Assembly (NCBI RefSeq): GCF_008362905.1
Contig: NZ_VFJB01000008.1
Location: forward strand, 117,904 to 181,903
DNA from: Deferribacter autotrophicus
Lineage (GTDB): Bacteria; Chrysiogenota; Deferribacteres; Deferribacterales; Deferribacteraceae
Length of the DNA: 64,000 nt
Direction: 5' to 3'
Position 1 is the stretch's first letter, and each line of letters starts with the position of its first letter. This document shows positions 46,190-57,319 of the stretch, in pieces. The translations under genes were made by a program, and so were the position numbers. The notes under the pieces were generated by a model. It had not been told where the DNA came from and did no database searches. It saw only the letters and a list, made by a program, of their open reading frames with translations.

Positions 46190-48484
46190 TTAACCGACTT
46201 TAATTAAGTCTATGCCATCTTTCCATTTTTGCAGTAAGACCTCACGAATTATTTTATGTTTAGGATCAGTTAAGAATGGATCTGATCTTATTATTTCTTC
46301 AGCGTCATTTCTTGCTTGCTGAAGTATTTTTACATCTCTCACAATATTTGAAAACTTAAACTCAGGCAAACCTGACTGTTTTGTGCCAAAAAAATCGCCA
46401 GGTCCCCTGATTTGAAGGTCTATTTCTGATATTTTAAAGCCACTATTGTATTTTACCATTGCGTTTATTCTCTTTTTCCCTTCCTCAGAAATATTTTTCG
46501 AGTAAACAAGAATACAGTAAGATTGCAAATCACTTCTTCCCACCCTACCCCTAAGCTGATGAAGTTGAGATAATCCAAATCTTTCAGCATTTTCAATAAT
46601 CATTACTGTAGCATCAGGAATATCTACCCCCACTTCAATTACTGTTGTGGAAACCAAAACTGATATTTTACCATCTTTAAACTTTGATAAAATCTCTTTT
46701 TTCTCATCATTTTTCATTTTACCGTGTAAAAGTCCTACTAAGTCTTCTCCAAAAAATGCCTTAATTCTTTCATAGTTTACCGTTGCAGCCTTCAGTTCAA
46801 CCTTATCACTTTCATCAATTAACGGATATATGAAGTAAGCTCTGTGCCCTTTATCAATCTCATCCTTCACAAACTGCAACACTTTATCCATTTCTCTCTC
46901 TGAATACGCCTTTGTTACCACAGGTTTTCTACCTGGAGGCATTTCATCAATCACGGAAATATCTAGATCACCATAAAAGGTAAGAGCAAGTGTCCTAGGA
47001 ATTGGTGTGGCACTCATCAATAAAATGTCTGGGTTGTACCCTTTCTCAATCAATAATTTTCTCTGAATAACTCCAAATCTATGCTGTTCGTCAATTATCG
47101 CAAGCCCCAGTTTGTGAAATTTTACACCATCTTGAATTAACGCGTGAGTACCAAAAACAAAATCAACTTCACCTTTTACAATCAATTCTTTTATAAAATC
47201 TTTTTCTCTTTTAGAAGTGGAGCCGGTTATTAAAACTGCTCTAAATTTACTACCAAATAATTTTACAAAATTTACGAAATGCTGTTCAGCCAATACCTCA
47301 GTGGGTGCAATTACTGCAACCTGGTAACCGTTATAGACTGCCACAATTCCTGAGATAAAAGCTACTATTGTTTTCCCACTCCCCACATCTCCTTGTATAA
47401 GTCTGTTCATTTGATTAATTTTGCTCATATCATTAAATATTTCCGCCAAAACTCTCTTTTGGCTTTTTGTAAGCTTAAATGGTAAGTATTCCTTAATTTC
47501 TTCAAGTTTACTCAAATCAATATTGAATTTTATTCCTGCAATATTTTTTAGTATGCTTTTATGATTCAATAATCCTAACTGTAAGTAGAAAAGCTCTTCA
47601 TATATAAACCTTTCAATTGCAGGATGCCTTTTCAATTCAATTTTTCTGGCATCTTTAATGTCTTGAGGAAAATGTATTGATTTTAGAGCACTTTTTATAT
47701 CAGGATAGTTATATTTTAGCAGTATATATGCAGGTAATGTTTCAACTAGATTATTAAAGTAATTTTTAAAGCAACTACTTACATATTTAATAAATTTTTT
47801 ATTAGAAAATTTGGCTGGTAGTGAATATATAGGATATATCTTATTTACTTCGTAATCGGATAAAAAAATCGGATGAGTAATCGCATTCAAACCGTTGAAA
47901 ACCGTTTTTTTACCAAAAATATTATATTTTTTATTTAATTGCAAAACAGCTGAGGGATACTCCTTTGTGAAGTTAAACCAAATCCCTAACGTTATTTCTT
48001 TATTTTCATTTTCAAAGGTGGCACAAAAAATTCTTTTATGATATTTAGTATAAATTACTTCTTTATTTATCAATCTCCCACAAAATAAAAAATTATTACC
48101 ATAGTTGCTATAATATTCATAACGGTAAGGAAAGTGATAAAAAATATCCTCTATAGTTTCTATATTAATTTTTTTTAATGTCTTAGCTATCTTTTCACCG
48201 ATACCTTCGATGTTAGTCACAGGTATTTTCAGCGAATTGAGCTGAAATTTTGAGATATCATATAAAGAAAGTGTCAACTGATATATTATATGATTTAATT
48301 CTTCAGAAGAAGGTAATTTATCACTTTCAATTAAATCTTTTATCAACGATTTAAGAGTTAAGTTATTATTGCCAATTAACTTTAGTATTTTATTTAAATA
48401 ATTTTTGTGATTTTTATAAAAATTGTTTATATCCTTCTTTATTAAATTTAATATTTTTAATAAATCACTTTTGTTTTCAAGCAT
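46190..48484 (-). CDS. recG: ATP-dependent DNA helicase RecG
   Basis: 764 aa. RecG reverses stalled forks and processes Holliday junctions. An N-terminal helical part and wedge/OB domain (about 85-290, with NIEGIGEKIAKTL) precede the helicase: Walker A GDVGSGKT (about 363-370), DEQHRFGV (about 461-468), MSATPIPRTLA, then the second RecA domain with QLRGRVGRSDLQSYC. It begins one base inside the cheW stop (TAATG). Confidence 0.96.
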   Translation of the reverse strand: MLENKSDLLKILNLIKKDINNFYKNHKNYLNKILKLIGNNNLTLKSLIKDLIESDKLPSSEELNHIIYQLTLSLYDISKFQLNSLKIPVTNIEGIGEKIAKTLKKINIETIEDIFYHFPYRYEYYSNYGNNFLFCGRLINKEVIYTKYHKRIFCATFENENKEITLGIWFNFTKEYPSAVLQLNKKYNIFGKKTVFNGLNAITHPIFLSDYEVNKIYPIYSLPAKFSNKKFIKYVSSCFKNYFNNLVETLPAYILLKYNYPDIKSALKSIHFPQDIKDARKIELKRHPAIERFIYEELFYLQLGLLNHKSILKNIAGIKFNIDLSKLEEIKEYLPFKLTKSQKRVLAEIFNDMSKINQMNRLIQGDVGSGKTIVAFISGIVAVYNGYQVAVIAPTEVLAEQHFVNFVKLFGSKFRAVLITGSTSKREKDFIKELIVKGEVDFVFGTHALIQDGVKFHKLGLAIIDEQHRFGVIQRKLLIEKGYNPDILLMSATPIPRTLALTFYGDLDISVIDEMPPGRKPVVTKAYSEREMDKVLQFVKDEIDKGHRAYFIYPLIDESDKVELKAATVNYERIKAFFGEDLVGLLHGKMKNDEKKEILSKFKDGKISVLVSTTVIEVGVDIPDATVMIIENAERFGLSQLHQLRGRVGRSDLQSYCILVYSKNISEEGKKRINAMVKYNSGFKISEIDLQIRGPGDFFGTKQSGLPEFKFSNIVRDVKILQQARNDAEEIIRSDPFLTDPKHKIIREVLLQKWKDGIDLIKVG

Positions 48485-48933
48485 TAAAACTTGCTTAAAC
48501 TATCAGTTTCTTCTTCAGAAAATACCTTTTCAATATCTATAATTATAATCAATCCCTTATCTGTTTTTGCAACTCCAGTGACAAAGTTGGTATCAATTCC
48601 TGATGAAACTGCTGGTGCAGCTTCAATTTTATTATCATCAATTCTTACCACTTCATCAACACTATCAACTATTACTCCAATTTTCTTATTTCTTATATTT
48701 ACTACAATAATCCTTGTAGTTTTTGTATATTCTGTTTCGCTTAAACCCAATTTCTTTTTTAAATCTATCACTGGTATAACTTTACCACGTAGATTTATTA
48801 TCCCTTCAATGAAATAATCAGCTTTAGGAATAGGAGTTATCTCCATCATTCTTATAATCTCATCAATCTTCATAATATCTATAGCAAATTTTTCATTTAA
48901 AAGAGTAAATATCACAAATTGATTCAATGCCAT
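48484..48933 (-). CDS. cheW: Chemotaxis coupling protein CheW
   Basis: 149 aa from the ATG at 48933, which follows GGGGG and gives the family-like start MALNQFVIFTLLNEKFAIDI; the frame extends to 48969 without conserved residues. CheW folds (NLRGKVIPVIDLKKKLG, GVIVDSVDEVVRI) link receptors to CheA. No cheA or receptor gene is in the window; its place ahead of recG is unusual. Confidence 0.9.
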   Translation of the reverse strand: MALNQFVIFTLLNEKFAIDIMKIDEIIRMMEITPIPKADYFIEGIINLRGKVIPVIDLKKKLGLSETEYTKTTRIIVVNIRNKKIGVIVDSVDEVVRIDDNKIEAAPAVSSGIDTNFVTGVAKTDKGLIIIIDIEKVFSEEETDSLSKF

Positions 48934-49033
48934 AGTTACCCCCGTGTAATTATATAATAAAACTAACATTAAAATAGATATTTTACAATATGTTTGTTAA
49001 TAACCAGCGACACCTCAATTTTTTATACTGATC

Positions 49034-49100
49034 CGTAAATCGTAATACGTGACGAGTGGATGGAAGGATGAGTAAATGGTAAATGAATGGGATGAGGATA
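49034..49100. repeat. Degenerate heptamer and octamer tandem repeats
   Basis: CGT recurs at 49034, 49041 and 49048 (period 7), then ATG recurs at 49060, 49068 and 49076 and again at 49092 (period 8, with a one-base slip near 49083). The stretch is G-rich and shows no reading frame with gene character. Confidence 0.5.
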
Positions 49101-49181
49101 TTCAACATCTGAACGTTTTAATGAATCTTTATACCATCATATCTTCAATTCTCATCTCCACAACCTAAACCTTAACCTATC

Positions 49182-49251
49182 TTAAACGTTGAACTTTAAA
49201 CCTTGAACCTTGAACATTGAACATTGAACCTTGAACATTGAACCTTGAACC
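49182..49251. repeat. Ten contiguous heptamers, consensus TTRAACN
   Basis: The units run without a gap from 49182: TTAAACG, TTGAACT, TTAAACC, TTGAACC, TTGAACA, TTGAACA, TTGAACC, TTGAACA, TTGAACC, TTGAACC. Three hexamers of AACCTW type lie just before (49162-49179). The gene-free stretch 48934-49361 thus holds repeats at 49034-49100, 49162-49179 and here, then a G/C hairpin at 49296; I see no gene in it. Confidence 0.85.
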
Positions 49252-49295
49252 TTTACTACCCTTACAACAATGTTTTTCCATTGTAATTATGGTGC

Positions 49296-49310
49296 GGGGG
49301 GATTACCCCC
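49296..49310. repeat. G6/C5 hairpin downstream of cimA
   Basis: GGGGGG (49296-49301) and CCCCC (49306-49310) can pair around ATTA. It lies about 50 bases after the cimA stop on the minus strand, with no T-run; termination is possible but unproven. Confidence 0.4.
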
Positions 49311-49361
49311 AGAGTGTTTCAGTAAGGAATTTTTTAGTTGGACAACCTTACATATAAGATA

Positions 49362-50942
49362 TTATTTATAAGCATCTTTGAATAGCTTGTATTCAATTGA
49401 ATCTACCAATGCCTGATAACTTGCATCAATAATGTTATGGGCAACTCCCACTGTACCCCAAGTATCTTTGTCATCTTTTGACTCTATTAAAACTCTCGTT
49501 AAAGCCTTTGTACCATCTTTTCCTGTTAAGATCCTTACTTTATAATCCACGAGTCGAACTGTCTTTAAATTTGGATAAAACCTTTCCAATGCTTTTCTTA
49601 GCGCATTATCAAGAGCATTTACAGGTCCATTTCCTATTGCAGCCGTATGCTCAATTTCACCACCTACCCTTAACATAACCGTGGCTTCTGCAAAAGGTGG
49701 CTCAAGAGCGCTCCTTTTTTCATCAATTACACGAAAACTTAGCAAATCAAAAAATTTCTGAAATGTTCCCATTGCCTTTCTTATCAATAACTCAAAAGAA
49801 GCCTCAGCACCTTCGTATTGAAAACCTTTATTTTCAAGCTCCTTAAGTTGCTGTAATAACTGAGTAAGTCTTTCATCCTTTGGATCAATATCAAGACCGA
49901 AATCCTTGGCTTTATAAATGAGGTTACTTTTTCCACTTAAATCTGAAAGTAATACTCTTTGTTTGTTACCTACAAGTTCTGGTTTAATATGCTCATATGT
50001 CTTTGGATTTTTAAGAATAGCACTTACGTGAACACCACCTTTATGTGCAAAAGCAGATCTACCCACATAAGGTTGATGAATATTATGTTTTAGATTACCA
50101 AGTTCATTTACAAATCTTGATATTTCTTTTAATTTTTTTAGTTGATCAGAAGATACACACTCGTAACCGTATTTTAATTGAAGGTTTGGAATTACAGAGC
50201 AAAGGTTAGCATTTCCACATCTTTCTCCATAACCGTTTATAGTCCCTTGAACATGCACTATTCCATGTTTCACAGCAAGACATGTATTAGCCACAGCACA
50301 ATCACCATCATTATGACTATGAATACCAAGAGGGTAATCCCCCACTTCTTTTTTTACTGCTTCAATTATTTCTACCAGCTCATCTGGCATTGTCCCACCA
50401 TTAGTATCACATAAAACAAGACAATCGGCTCCACCCTCTATAGCTGCCTTCAAAGTTTTAATTGCATACTCACTATTTGCCTTGTATCCATCAAAGAAAT
50501 GCTCAGCATCATAAAAAACAGTATCAACCCTTTTTTTCAAATACTGTACTGTGTCATATATTATTTCCAGGTTTTGTTCTAAAGATATTTTTAATGCCTC
50601 AGTAACATGGAGATCCCATGTTTTACCGAAAATGGTAAGTGTAGGAACACCTGCTTGCAATAATGCTTGTAAAATTTCATCATCGTCACATGATTTTTTT
50701 GCGCGTCTCGTACTACCAAAGGCAGCTATATGCTCCAAAGGAACTTTTGATTTTTTTATGGCTTGGAAGAACTCGATATCACGGGGGTTAGATCCTGGCC
50801 ACCCCCCTTCGATATAGTCAATACCAAAATCGATAAGTTTTTCTGCAATTCTTACTTTATCCGGGACGGTAAAGTTAACATCTTCAGCCTGAGTACCATC
50901 CCTTAGGGTGGTATCATAAAGTGTTATTTTACGAGACATCAT
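49362..50942 (-). CDS. cimA: (R)-citramalate synthase
   Basis: 526 aa of the isopropylmalate/homocitrate synthase superfamily. It joins pyruvate and acetyl-CoA to start the threonine-independent route to isoleucine. Seen: [47 protein letters not shown], and a C-terminal LeuA dimer regulatory domain (about 395-520). The [10 protein letters not shown] form and this length match the long CimA type. It overlaps lysC by 14 nt; the start may be the second ATG. Confidence 0.93.
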   Translation of the reverse strand: MMSRKITLYDTTLRDGTQAEDVNFTVPDKVRIAEKLIDFGIDYIEGGWPGSNPRDIEFFQAIKKSKVPLEHIAAFGSTRRAKKSCDDDEILQALLQAGVPTLTIFGKTWDLHVTEALKISLEQNLEIIYDTVQYLKKRVDTVFYDAEHFFDGYKANSEYAIKTLKAAIEGGADCLVLCDTNGGTMPDELVEIIEAVKKEVGDYPLGIHSHNDGDCAVANTCLAVKHGIVHVQGTINGYGERCGNANLCSVIPNLQLKYGYECVSSDQLKKLKEISRFVNELGNLKHNIHQPYVGRSAFAHKGGVHVSAILKNPKTYEHIKPELVGNKQRVLLSDLSGKSNLIYKAKDFGLDIDPKDERLTQLLQQLKELENKGFQYEGAEASFELLIRKAMGTFQKFFDLLSFRVIDEKRSALEPPFAEATVMLRVGGEIEHTAAIGNGPVNALDNALRKALERFYPNLKTVRLVDYKVRILTGKDGTKALTRVLIESKDDKDTWGTVGVAHNIIDASYQALVDSIEYKLFKDAYK

Positions 50943-52158
50943 CCCCCTCCCTCACAAACTTATCATGTAATACTCTCACTGCAAGTTCAGTAAACTTCTC
51001 ATCGATCACACAGGAAGTTTTAATTTCACTTGTAGAAATCATTTGAATATTAATATTATTTTCTGCTAATGTTTTAAACATCTTAGCAGCTACACCTGCA
51101 TGACTCTTCATACCAACCCCAACAATAGAAACCTTAGCAATATTCTCATCAGCCAACACATTGGATGCTTCTATTTTTTTAGCAATTTCTTTGCAAAGTT
51201 CATGAGCTCTTAAAAGATCAGTTTGAGCTACTGTAAAGGATATATCAGTTTTTCCTTGAGTACTTACGTTCTGAACAATCATATCAACATTTATATTATG
51301 ATTTGCAAGCTCTTCAAAAATTTCTGCTGCAATTCCTGGTCTATCTGGTACTTCAGTGATAGTAATTTTTGCTTGATTTTTGTCGCATGTTACCCCTGAA
51401 ACTATTACTTTTTCCATATCTTTATCCTCCTTTGTAACTAAAGTTCCTGGTTTTTCCTCAAAAGATGATAAAACCATGATATCAACACCATATTTCATAC
51501 CAAATTCAACACTTCTTGATTGCAAAACTTTAGCGCCTAGAGATGCTAGTTCAAGCATCTCTTCATATGATATTTTATCAAGTTTTTTAGCGTTTTTCAC
51601 AATTCTTGGATCAGCAGTATAAACACCATCCACATCTGTATAAATTTCACAAACATTTGCTTTCATTGCTGCAGCGATAGCCACTGCTGTGGTATCTGAT
51701 CCCCCTCTTCCCAGAGTGGTTATATCCCCAGTTTCAGGAAATATCCCCTGGAAGCCAGCTACCACACAAATTTTCCCTTCTTTTAAAGCTTGTCTTAATC
51801 TTTCTCCTGTTATCTTTCTGATTCTTGCCTTAGAATGAGCTCCATCAGTAATCATACCTATTTGAAATCCTGTAAATGAAACAGCATCATAACCCATAGT
51901 TTTTAAAGCTTGTGCCAAAAGGCCTATACTAACCTGCTCACCAGTTGATACCACCATATCATATTCTCTTGGGTCATATTTTGGGTCAATCTCTTTGATT
52001 AAATTTATAAGCCTATCGGTTTCACCTGCCATCGCAGAAACCGTTACAATCACATCATGCCCTTCGTCCTTCTTCTTTGCTACACGTTTTGCAACATTCT
52101 TAATTTTTTCAATTGAACCAACACTTGTCCCACCAAACTTCATTACAACTAAGCTCAT
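50929..52158 (-). CDS. lysC: Aspartate kinase
   Basis: 409 aa. Kinase domain with [11 protein letters not shown] at the start, [11 protein letters not shown] and the [14 protein letters not shown] segment, then two C-terminal ACT domains (about 265-405) for feedback control by lysine or threonine. It makes aspartyl phosphate for the lysine, threonine and methionine pathways and lies between the ApgM-like gene and cimA. Confidence 0.96.
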   Translation of the reverse strand: MSLVVMKFGGTSVGSIEKIKNVAKRVAKKKDEGHDVIVTVSAMAGETDRLINLIKEIDPKYDPREYDMVVSTGEQVSIGLLAQALKTMGYDAVSFTGFQIGMITDGAHSKARIRKITGERLRQALKEGKICVVAGFQGIFPETGDITTLGRGGSDTTAVAIAAAMKANVCEIYTDVDGVYTADPRIVKNAKKLDKISYEEMLELASLGAKVLQSRSVEFGMKYGVDIMVLSSFEEKPGTLVTKEDKDMEKVIVSGVTCDKNQAKITITEVPDRPGIAAEIFEELANHNINVDMIVQNVSTQGKTDISFTVAQTDLLRAHELCKEIAKKIEASNVLADENIAKVSIVGVGMKSHAGVAAKMFKTLAENNINIQMISTSEIKTSCVIDEKFTELAVRVLHDKFVREGDDVS

Positions 52159-53315
52159 TTAGACCTCCTGATAAATAATTCGGCTATTTTATAACCATCT
52201 TTGACTTCAAAAGATGGATTAATATTTTCATCGTAAAATTCATTTAAGTCTGGCTCTATATCACTTCCCCATATTATTGCAGGAACAGGCTCAGGCACAT
52301 GAGTTCTTACCTCAACAGGAGTTGGATGGTCAGGTGTAATAAGTAATCTGTATTCATCAAACTTTTTTAAACCTTCAATAATTATTGGTAACATTTTATC
52401 ATTGATATTTTGAACAGCTTTTATTTTTTCTTCCACACTGCCCATATGTCCAGCTTCATCTGGAGCTTCTACGTGAATATACACATAATCATAATCGTTT
52501 AAAGCATTTACAGCATATTCAGCCTTACCTTCAAAATTTGTATCAATAAAACCCGTAGCACCTGGAACGTCAATTAACTCCATATCTGCCAATTTACCAA
52601 TCCCTCTAACCAAATCTACCGCAGCTACAACCGCTCCCTTTACACCAAATTTTTCTTCAAAAGAAGTTAATTTTGGCTTTTTCCCTTCCCCCCAAAGCCA
52701 TATTGAATTTACTTTTCCAAATTTATTATCAAGTAATTGCCATGATTTTTTAATCAACTCATTTAATATTTCTGCATTTTTCCCTTTTGGTAAATATTTA
52801 TCAATAGGTTGTCCCATAATATCATGAGGTGGAGTCGTTTTTACTTCGAACTCGTAATCTCTAACAACCATTATATTTCTGTAGCCCACTCCAGGATAAA
52901 ATTCTACATTGTAGCCTTTAAACTGCTCATTTAAATAATCAATCACCTTTTTTGCAGTATCTTTGTCAACATGATACGCGCTAAAATCTTCCATTATTTC
53001 TCTTTTTTCATCTAAAGTCACAAGATTACATCTAAAAGCAAAATCTTTTTCCCCTAAATCAATACCAATACTTGCAGCTTCAATAGGACTTCTACCAGTA
53101 TAAACTTCCACAGGATTGTAACCAAAAATACTCAAATTACACACATCGCTTCCAGGATACCAGCCTTTTGGAGTGGTATGAATAAATCCACATCTGCCCT
53201 CTTTGGCAATTTTATCAAAATTAGCTGCCCTTGTATATTCCAATACTGTTTTATTATCAAGTTTATCTATCTTATGATCACTCATTCCATCACAGAGCAA
53301 TACAATATATTTCAT
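52155..53315 (-). CDS. ApgM-like alkaline-phosphatase-superfamily enzyme, proposed homoserine kinase
   Basis: 386 aa of the cofactor-independent phosphoglycerate-mutase (ApgM) group. Seen: the metal-binding LLCDGMSD at the start, [16 protein letters not shown], the [15 protein letters not shown] segment ([14 protein letters not shown]) and TPDHPTP. A subgroup (TIGR02535) is proposed to be a homoserine kinase because it sits with hom and lysC, as here. hom ends one base into its start and lysC overlaps by 4 nt; no thrB is in the operon. A mutase role cannot be excluded. Confidence 0.8.
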   Translation of the reverse strand: MKYIVLLCDGMSDHKIDKLDNKTVLEYTRAANFDKIAKEGRCGFIHTTPKGWYPGSDVCNLSIFGYNPVEVYTGRSPIEAASIGIDLGEKDFAFRCNLVTLDEKREIMEDFSAYHVDKDTAKKVIDYLNEQFKGYNVEFYPGVGYRNIMVVRDYEFEVKTTPPHDIMGQPIDKYLPKGKNAEILNELIKKSWQLLDNKFGKVNSIWLWGEGKKPKLTSFEEKFGVKGAVVAAVDLVRGIGKLADMELIDVPGATGFIDTNFEGKAEYAVNALNDYDYVYIHVEAPDEAGHMGSVEEKIKAVQNINDKMLPIIIEGLKKFDEYRLLITPDHPTPVEVRTHVPEPVPAIIWGSDIEPDLNEFYDENINPSFEVKDGYKIAELFIRRSK

Positions 53316-54631
53316 TATTTTTTACCTTCTACTCTTATTACTACAGTCTTTTCTTTCACTACATCTAAACTATCTATCTCATTTACAGCATTAGTTACAT
53401 TTCTACCAAGAGTTTCGTGAGTCAAAAAAACTAATGGCACCACGTCTCCAGGCGAACTTTCTCCGGGTTGTATAGCTGAACTTATACTTATACCATATTT
53501 ACCTAAAATACCAGCTATTTTGGAAAGAACTCCTGGTTTATCAAGGGCATTGAACCTTAGATAAAAAGATGACCTAATATCGTTAATATCCTTGACCGGA
53601 TAATATTGAGTATATTTATCTTTAAATCCTAATATAGGAATCGTTTTTTTACATCCACTTTCTATCCACCTAGCAATATTAATAATATCTCCTGCAACTG
53701 CACTACCAGTAGGTCTTGCACCAGCTCCTCTTCCATAATGAATTGTTCTGTCAACTTTATCTGAAACCAGATAAATAGCATTGAAAACATCAACCACTTT
53801 TGAAAGAATGTATCTTTCAGGGATCATAGTTGGGTGAACTCTCACTTCAATGTCATTTTCATGTTTTTTAGCAATAGCTAACAGCTTTATTTTACACCCC
53901 AATCTATTAGCAAAATCTATATCTACCTGTTTAATTTTAGATATTCCTTCCACGAAAACTTTTTCGTATGGAATGACAGTGTTGAAAGCAAGTGTGGCCA
54001 AAATTGTTATTTTATGTGCAGTATCAATCCCTTCCACATCAAAAGTAGGATCTGCTTCTGCATAACCGAGTTGTTGCGCTTCTCTTAAAACTTCATCAAA
54101 CTCTTTCTTTTCCAAATCCATTTTTGTTAAAATATAATTTGCTGTTCCATTTATAATACCGTAAATTTCATTTATATTATTAGCTGCTAAATCTTCTTTA
54201 ATAACTCTAATTATTGGTATCCCTCCACCAACACTACCCTCAAATCCAAGATGTAAACCTAATTCATCTGCAAGTTTGAAAATTTCCAAACCATCTACTG
54301 CCAAAAGAGCTTTGTTTGCTGTTACTACGTGCTTACCATTTTTTAAGGAATCCATAATAAACTGTTTTGCAGGATTGTAACCACCAATCAATTCCACCAC
54401 GATATCAATTTCGGGATCATTAATTATGTCATAAGCATCAGTGGTTTTTACTGGAATTTCTCTTAAATATTTATCATCTTTTTTGTTAATTTGTAAATCA
54501 GCAATAGACTTTATATTTATATCGATACCCGTTTTCCTTTTAATAGTCGTTTTATTATCTAACAAAACTTCAACAGTACCACTACCTACTGTACCATAAC
54601 CAATTATACCAACATTTATACACTTCCCCAT
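53315..54631 (-). CDS. hom: Homoserine dehydrogenase
   Basis: 438 aa. Rossmann motif GIIGYGTVGSG near residue 8, catalytic region EGSVGGGIPIIR, NGTANYILT and GYAEADPTFDVEG, then a C-terminal ACT domain (about 352-430). It reduces aspartate semialdehyde to homoserine. It starts the hom-apgM-lysC-cimA run, 88 bp after miaA. Confidence 0.96.
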   Translation of the reverse strand: MGKCINVGIIGYGTVGSGTVEVLLDNKTTIKRKTGIDINIKSIADLQINKKDDKYLREIPVKTTDAYDIINDPEIDIVVELIGGYNPAKQFIMDSLKNGKHVVTANKALLAVDGLEIFKLADELGLHLGFEGSVGGGIPIIRVIKEDLAANNINEIYGIINGTANYILTKMDLEKKEFDEVLREAQQLGYAEADPTFDVEGIDTAHKITILATLAFNTVIPYEKVFVEGISKIKQVDIDFANRLGCKIKLLAIAKKHENDIEVRVHPTMIPERYILSKVVDVFNAIYLVSDKVDRTIHYGRGAGARPTGSAVAGDIINIARWIESGCKKTIPILGFKDKYTQYYPVKDINDIRSSFYLRFNALDKPGVLSKIAGILGKYGISISSAIQPGESSPGDVVPLVFLTHETLGRNVTNAVNEIDSLDVVKEKTVVIRVEGKK

Positions 54632-54719
54632 ATTAGCACCTTACCTCCAGAAAAATTTTACGGATATTACTACTATGACTTAACAAAGTCAAGTTTTGCT
54701 TAATAAATGTTTTATTTTT

Positions 54720-55637
54720 TTATATTGTTTCAAAAGAAGTTATAAGCTTATTCTTGATACTTTCAAAATCTAGTTCGTCTATATCTATCCAAATAGATTC
54801 ATCCATATGCTTAAACCATGTAAATTGCCTTTTTGCAAAACGTCTTGTTTTCTTTTTTATATCATCCTTTACATCATTAATATCTCCACCTTTATTCAAA
54901 TAATTTTCAATCTCAGTATATCCAATTGCCTTAAAAGAGGAGTATCTGCTATCATATCCCATTTGGTTCAATCTTTTGACTTCATCAATCCAGCCCTTTT
55001 CAAACATTTTATCTACTCTTTCATTAATTAAAGTGTATAATTTACTCCTATTTCTATAAAAAACATAAATATCGTACTTAAATTTAGGTTTTTTATGGAA
55101 AAGTCTATGAGCCTCAGTAAAAGGTATTTTTAAAATTTTATAAACTTCTAGTGCTCTAATTATTCTCACCAAATCATTTTCTGAAATTTTTGAAGCGTAT
55201 ATAGGATCTATCTTTTTTAGTTCGTCATGAAGAAAAGGTGTTCCTTTTTCTTTTGCAATTTCTTTGAGCTCTTCTCTTATTTCTTCATTTCTTGGAGGTC
55301 CTTCAAAAATGCCTTTAGTTAAAGATTCAACGTATAAGCCGGTGCCTCCAACAATTACAGGGATTTTTCCTTTATTCAGTATACTGTTAATCAAAGTTTC
55401 TGCATGATTGAAAAAATCTCCAGCTGAATAACTACAATCTGGATTTAAAATGTCTATTAAATGATGTTTTACTCTATCAAGCTCATCCTTTGATGGTTTG
55501 GCAGTTCCTATATCCATATACCTGTAAACCTGGTACGCATCTGCACTAATTATTTCAATATCCAGAAATTCAGTCAACTTTAATACAAAATCTGTTTTTC
55601 CAGTGGCAGTAGGCCCAGTAATTACAGGAATTCTCAT
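54720..55637 (-). CDS. miaA: tRNA dimethylallyltransferase
   Basis: 305 aa. P-loop GPTATGKT (8-15), then SADAYQVYRYMDIGTAKP, VGGTGLYVESL and the C-terminal RRFAKRQFTWFKH. It adds the isopentenyl group to A37 of UNN-decoding tRNAs. It overlaps mutL by 4 nt. Confidence 0.96.
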   Translation of the reverse strand: MRIPVITGPTATGKTDFVLKLTEFLDIEIISADAYQVYRYMDIGTAKPSKDELDRVKHHLIDILNPDCSYSAGDFFNHAETLINSILNKGKIPVIVGGTGLYVESLTKGIFEGPPRNEEIREELKEIAKEKGTPFLHDELKKIDPIYASKISENDLVRIIRALEVYKILKIPFTEAHRLFHKKPKFKYDIYVFYRNRSKLYTLINERVDKMFEKGWIDEVKRLNQMGYDSRYSSFKAIGYTEIENYLNKGGDINDVKDDIKKKTRRFAKRQFTWFKHMDESIWIDIDELDFESIKNKLITSFETI

Positions 55638-57319
55638 CTGTGAAATTTCTTAAACAACTCGTTTTTATTAAGTTTAAAGATTATTGGTCTACCATGTGGA
55701 CATGTATATGGATTTTCACATTCAAAAAGCTCACTGACCAGTTTTTTCATTTCATCCATAAGAAGTCTTTCACCAGCTTTGATAGCACATTTACATGAAA
55801 TATTTAAATAAATTGGCTCTATAAAATCATTTTTACCGTTTAAATTACTTGAAGTAATTATAGATCTTATTTCCTCTTCAATATTTTTATTCAAAATTTC
55901 AGCAGGTAAGGCATTTATTTTTAAAATTTTTTCACCAAATATTTCTACATCTATCCCGCAATTCATTAATTTATCCTTATTTTCTGACACAAAAATAATT
56001 TCATCATCCCTGCACTCTAATAAAAAAGGTTCTGTTAAAATTACAGAATTAATTGGATTATCTTTCTTAATTAATTTTTCGTATAATATTCTTTCATGGG
56101 CAATGTGTTGATCAATAAATAAAACTTCATCCCCTTTTTCTACAACTATAACAGTATTAAAAAGTTGACCTAAAATCTTTAAATCATCCTCATTTTCAAC
56201 ACTATATGAAACCTCAGACTGGAAATCATCAATGCTTTCAATTTGTATTAATTTTGTTAAATCAACAGCATATTTTTCTTCATATTCACTAACACCATGG
56301 TAAGTTGTTTGCAAAATCTCTTCTTTTGAATACTCGATCTTTTCATCAATACTGTTTTTAGAAAAATCAAGTGTTTCAACTACAGCCTTAAAAATTGACT
56401 TAAATATCCTATTTGAATTATAAAATCTTACAAACATTTTAGCTGGATGAATATTTACATCAACAGAATCAGGCAAAACCTCAATGTTAATAGATGCAAC
56501 AGGATATCTATTTTCAGGTATTTTTCGATGATATGCTTGTAAAATAGACTGTGCAATCATATTATCTTTTACAACTCTTTTGTTTACACCAATAAAAATA
56601 TTGTCCTTTCTAAATTTTTGAACATTTGGTAGACTTATTAAACCATTGATTCGTAAGCCATCTTCCTCATAATTCACTTCTACTAACTCATCTATTCCAA
56701 AAATCTTTTTCCCTTTACTAATTAAAGTTTCATTACAACTAAATTCCAATAATATTTTTTCATTGCTAATCAGCTTAAATGATTTATCAGGATTTAAAAG
56801 AGCTATTTGTTTCACATATTTCACAATTTCTTTTTGTTCGCTAACAGGAGATTTTAAAAACTTATATCTTGCAGGTATTTTTGCAAAAATATTTTTAACC
56901 GTTACGATGGTTCCATCATAAAAAGAAGATGGAGTCACTTCCCCTACTTTACCAAAATCAACTGAAAGCTCAAAATTCCCACTTTTTATATTAAAATTAC
57001 TTACAGAACTTATTGCAGCTAAAGCTTCACCTCTAAAGCCATAGGTGTTTATTTTAAACAAATCTTCATAGTTATTAATTTTGCTTGTAGCAAAACGCAT
57101 TACAGCTAGGGGTAAGTCTTCTGGCTCAATTCCTCTTCCATTGTCAGATACTCTGATTAACGAAATCCCCCCATCCAAGATTTCAATTTTTACTTCTGTA
57201 GCACCAGCATCAAGGGCATTTTCTACCAGCTCTTTAACAACATTTACAGGTCGATCAACAACCTCCCCTGCTGCAATCTTATTTGCTACATGTTCCGGGA
57301 GAACTTTTATTTTACTCAT
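55634..57319 (-). CDS. mutL: DNA mismatch repair protein MutL (endonuclease type)
   Basis: 561 aa. GHKL ATPase N-terminus ([35 protein letters not shown]) and a C-terminal dimerisation domain. The endonuclease motif is present as [12 protein letters not shown] (the usual DQHA has I for A), together with [10 protein letters not shown] and CPHGRP, so this MutL should nick DNA, as in bacteria without MutH. It overlaps miaA and accA by 4 nt each. Confidence 0.95.
   Translation of the reverse strand: MSKIKVLPEHVANKIAAGEVVDRPVNVVKELVENALDAGATEVKIEILDGGISLIRVSDNGRGIEPEDLPLAVMRFATSKINNYEDLFKINTYGFRGEALAAISSVSNFNIKSGNFELSVDFGKVGEVTPSSFYDGTIVTVKNIFAKIPARYKFLKSPVSEQKEIVKYVKQIALLNPDKSFKLISNEKILLEFSCNETLISKGKKIFGIDELVEVNYEEDGLRINGLISLPNVQKFRKDNIFIGVNKRVVKDNMIAQSILQAYHRKIPENRYPVASINIEVLPDSVDVNIHPAKMFVRFYNSNRIFKSIFKAVVETLDFSKNSIDEKIEYSKEEILQTTYHGVSEYEEKYAVDLTKLIQIESIDDFQSEVSYSVENEDDLKILGQLFNTVIVVEKGDEVLFIDQHIAHERILYEKLIKKDNPINSVILTEPFLLECRDDEIIFVSENKDKLMNCGIDVEIFGEKILKINALPAEILNKNIEEEIRSIITSSNLNGKNDFIEPIYLNISCKCAIKAGERLLMDEMKKLVSELFECENPYTCPHGRPIIFKLNKNELFKKFHR

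Noticed and set aside
48934..48969. Twelve extra residues at the N-terminus of CheW
   Set aside because: They are not CheW-like, and GGGGG precedes the ATG at 48933.
49182..49251. Heptamer array as a CRISPR array
   Set aside because: Units are 7 bp with no spacers; this is a simple tandem repeat.
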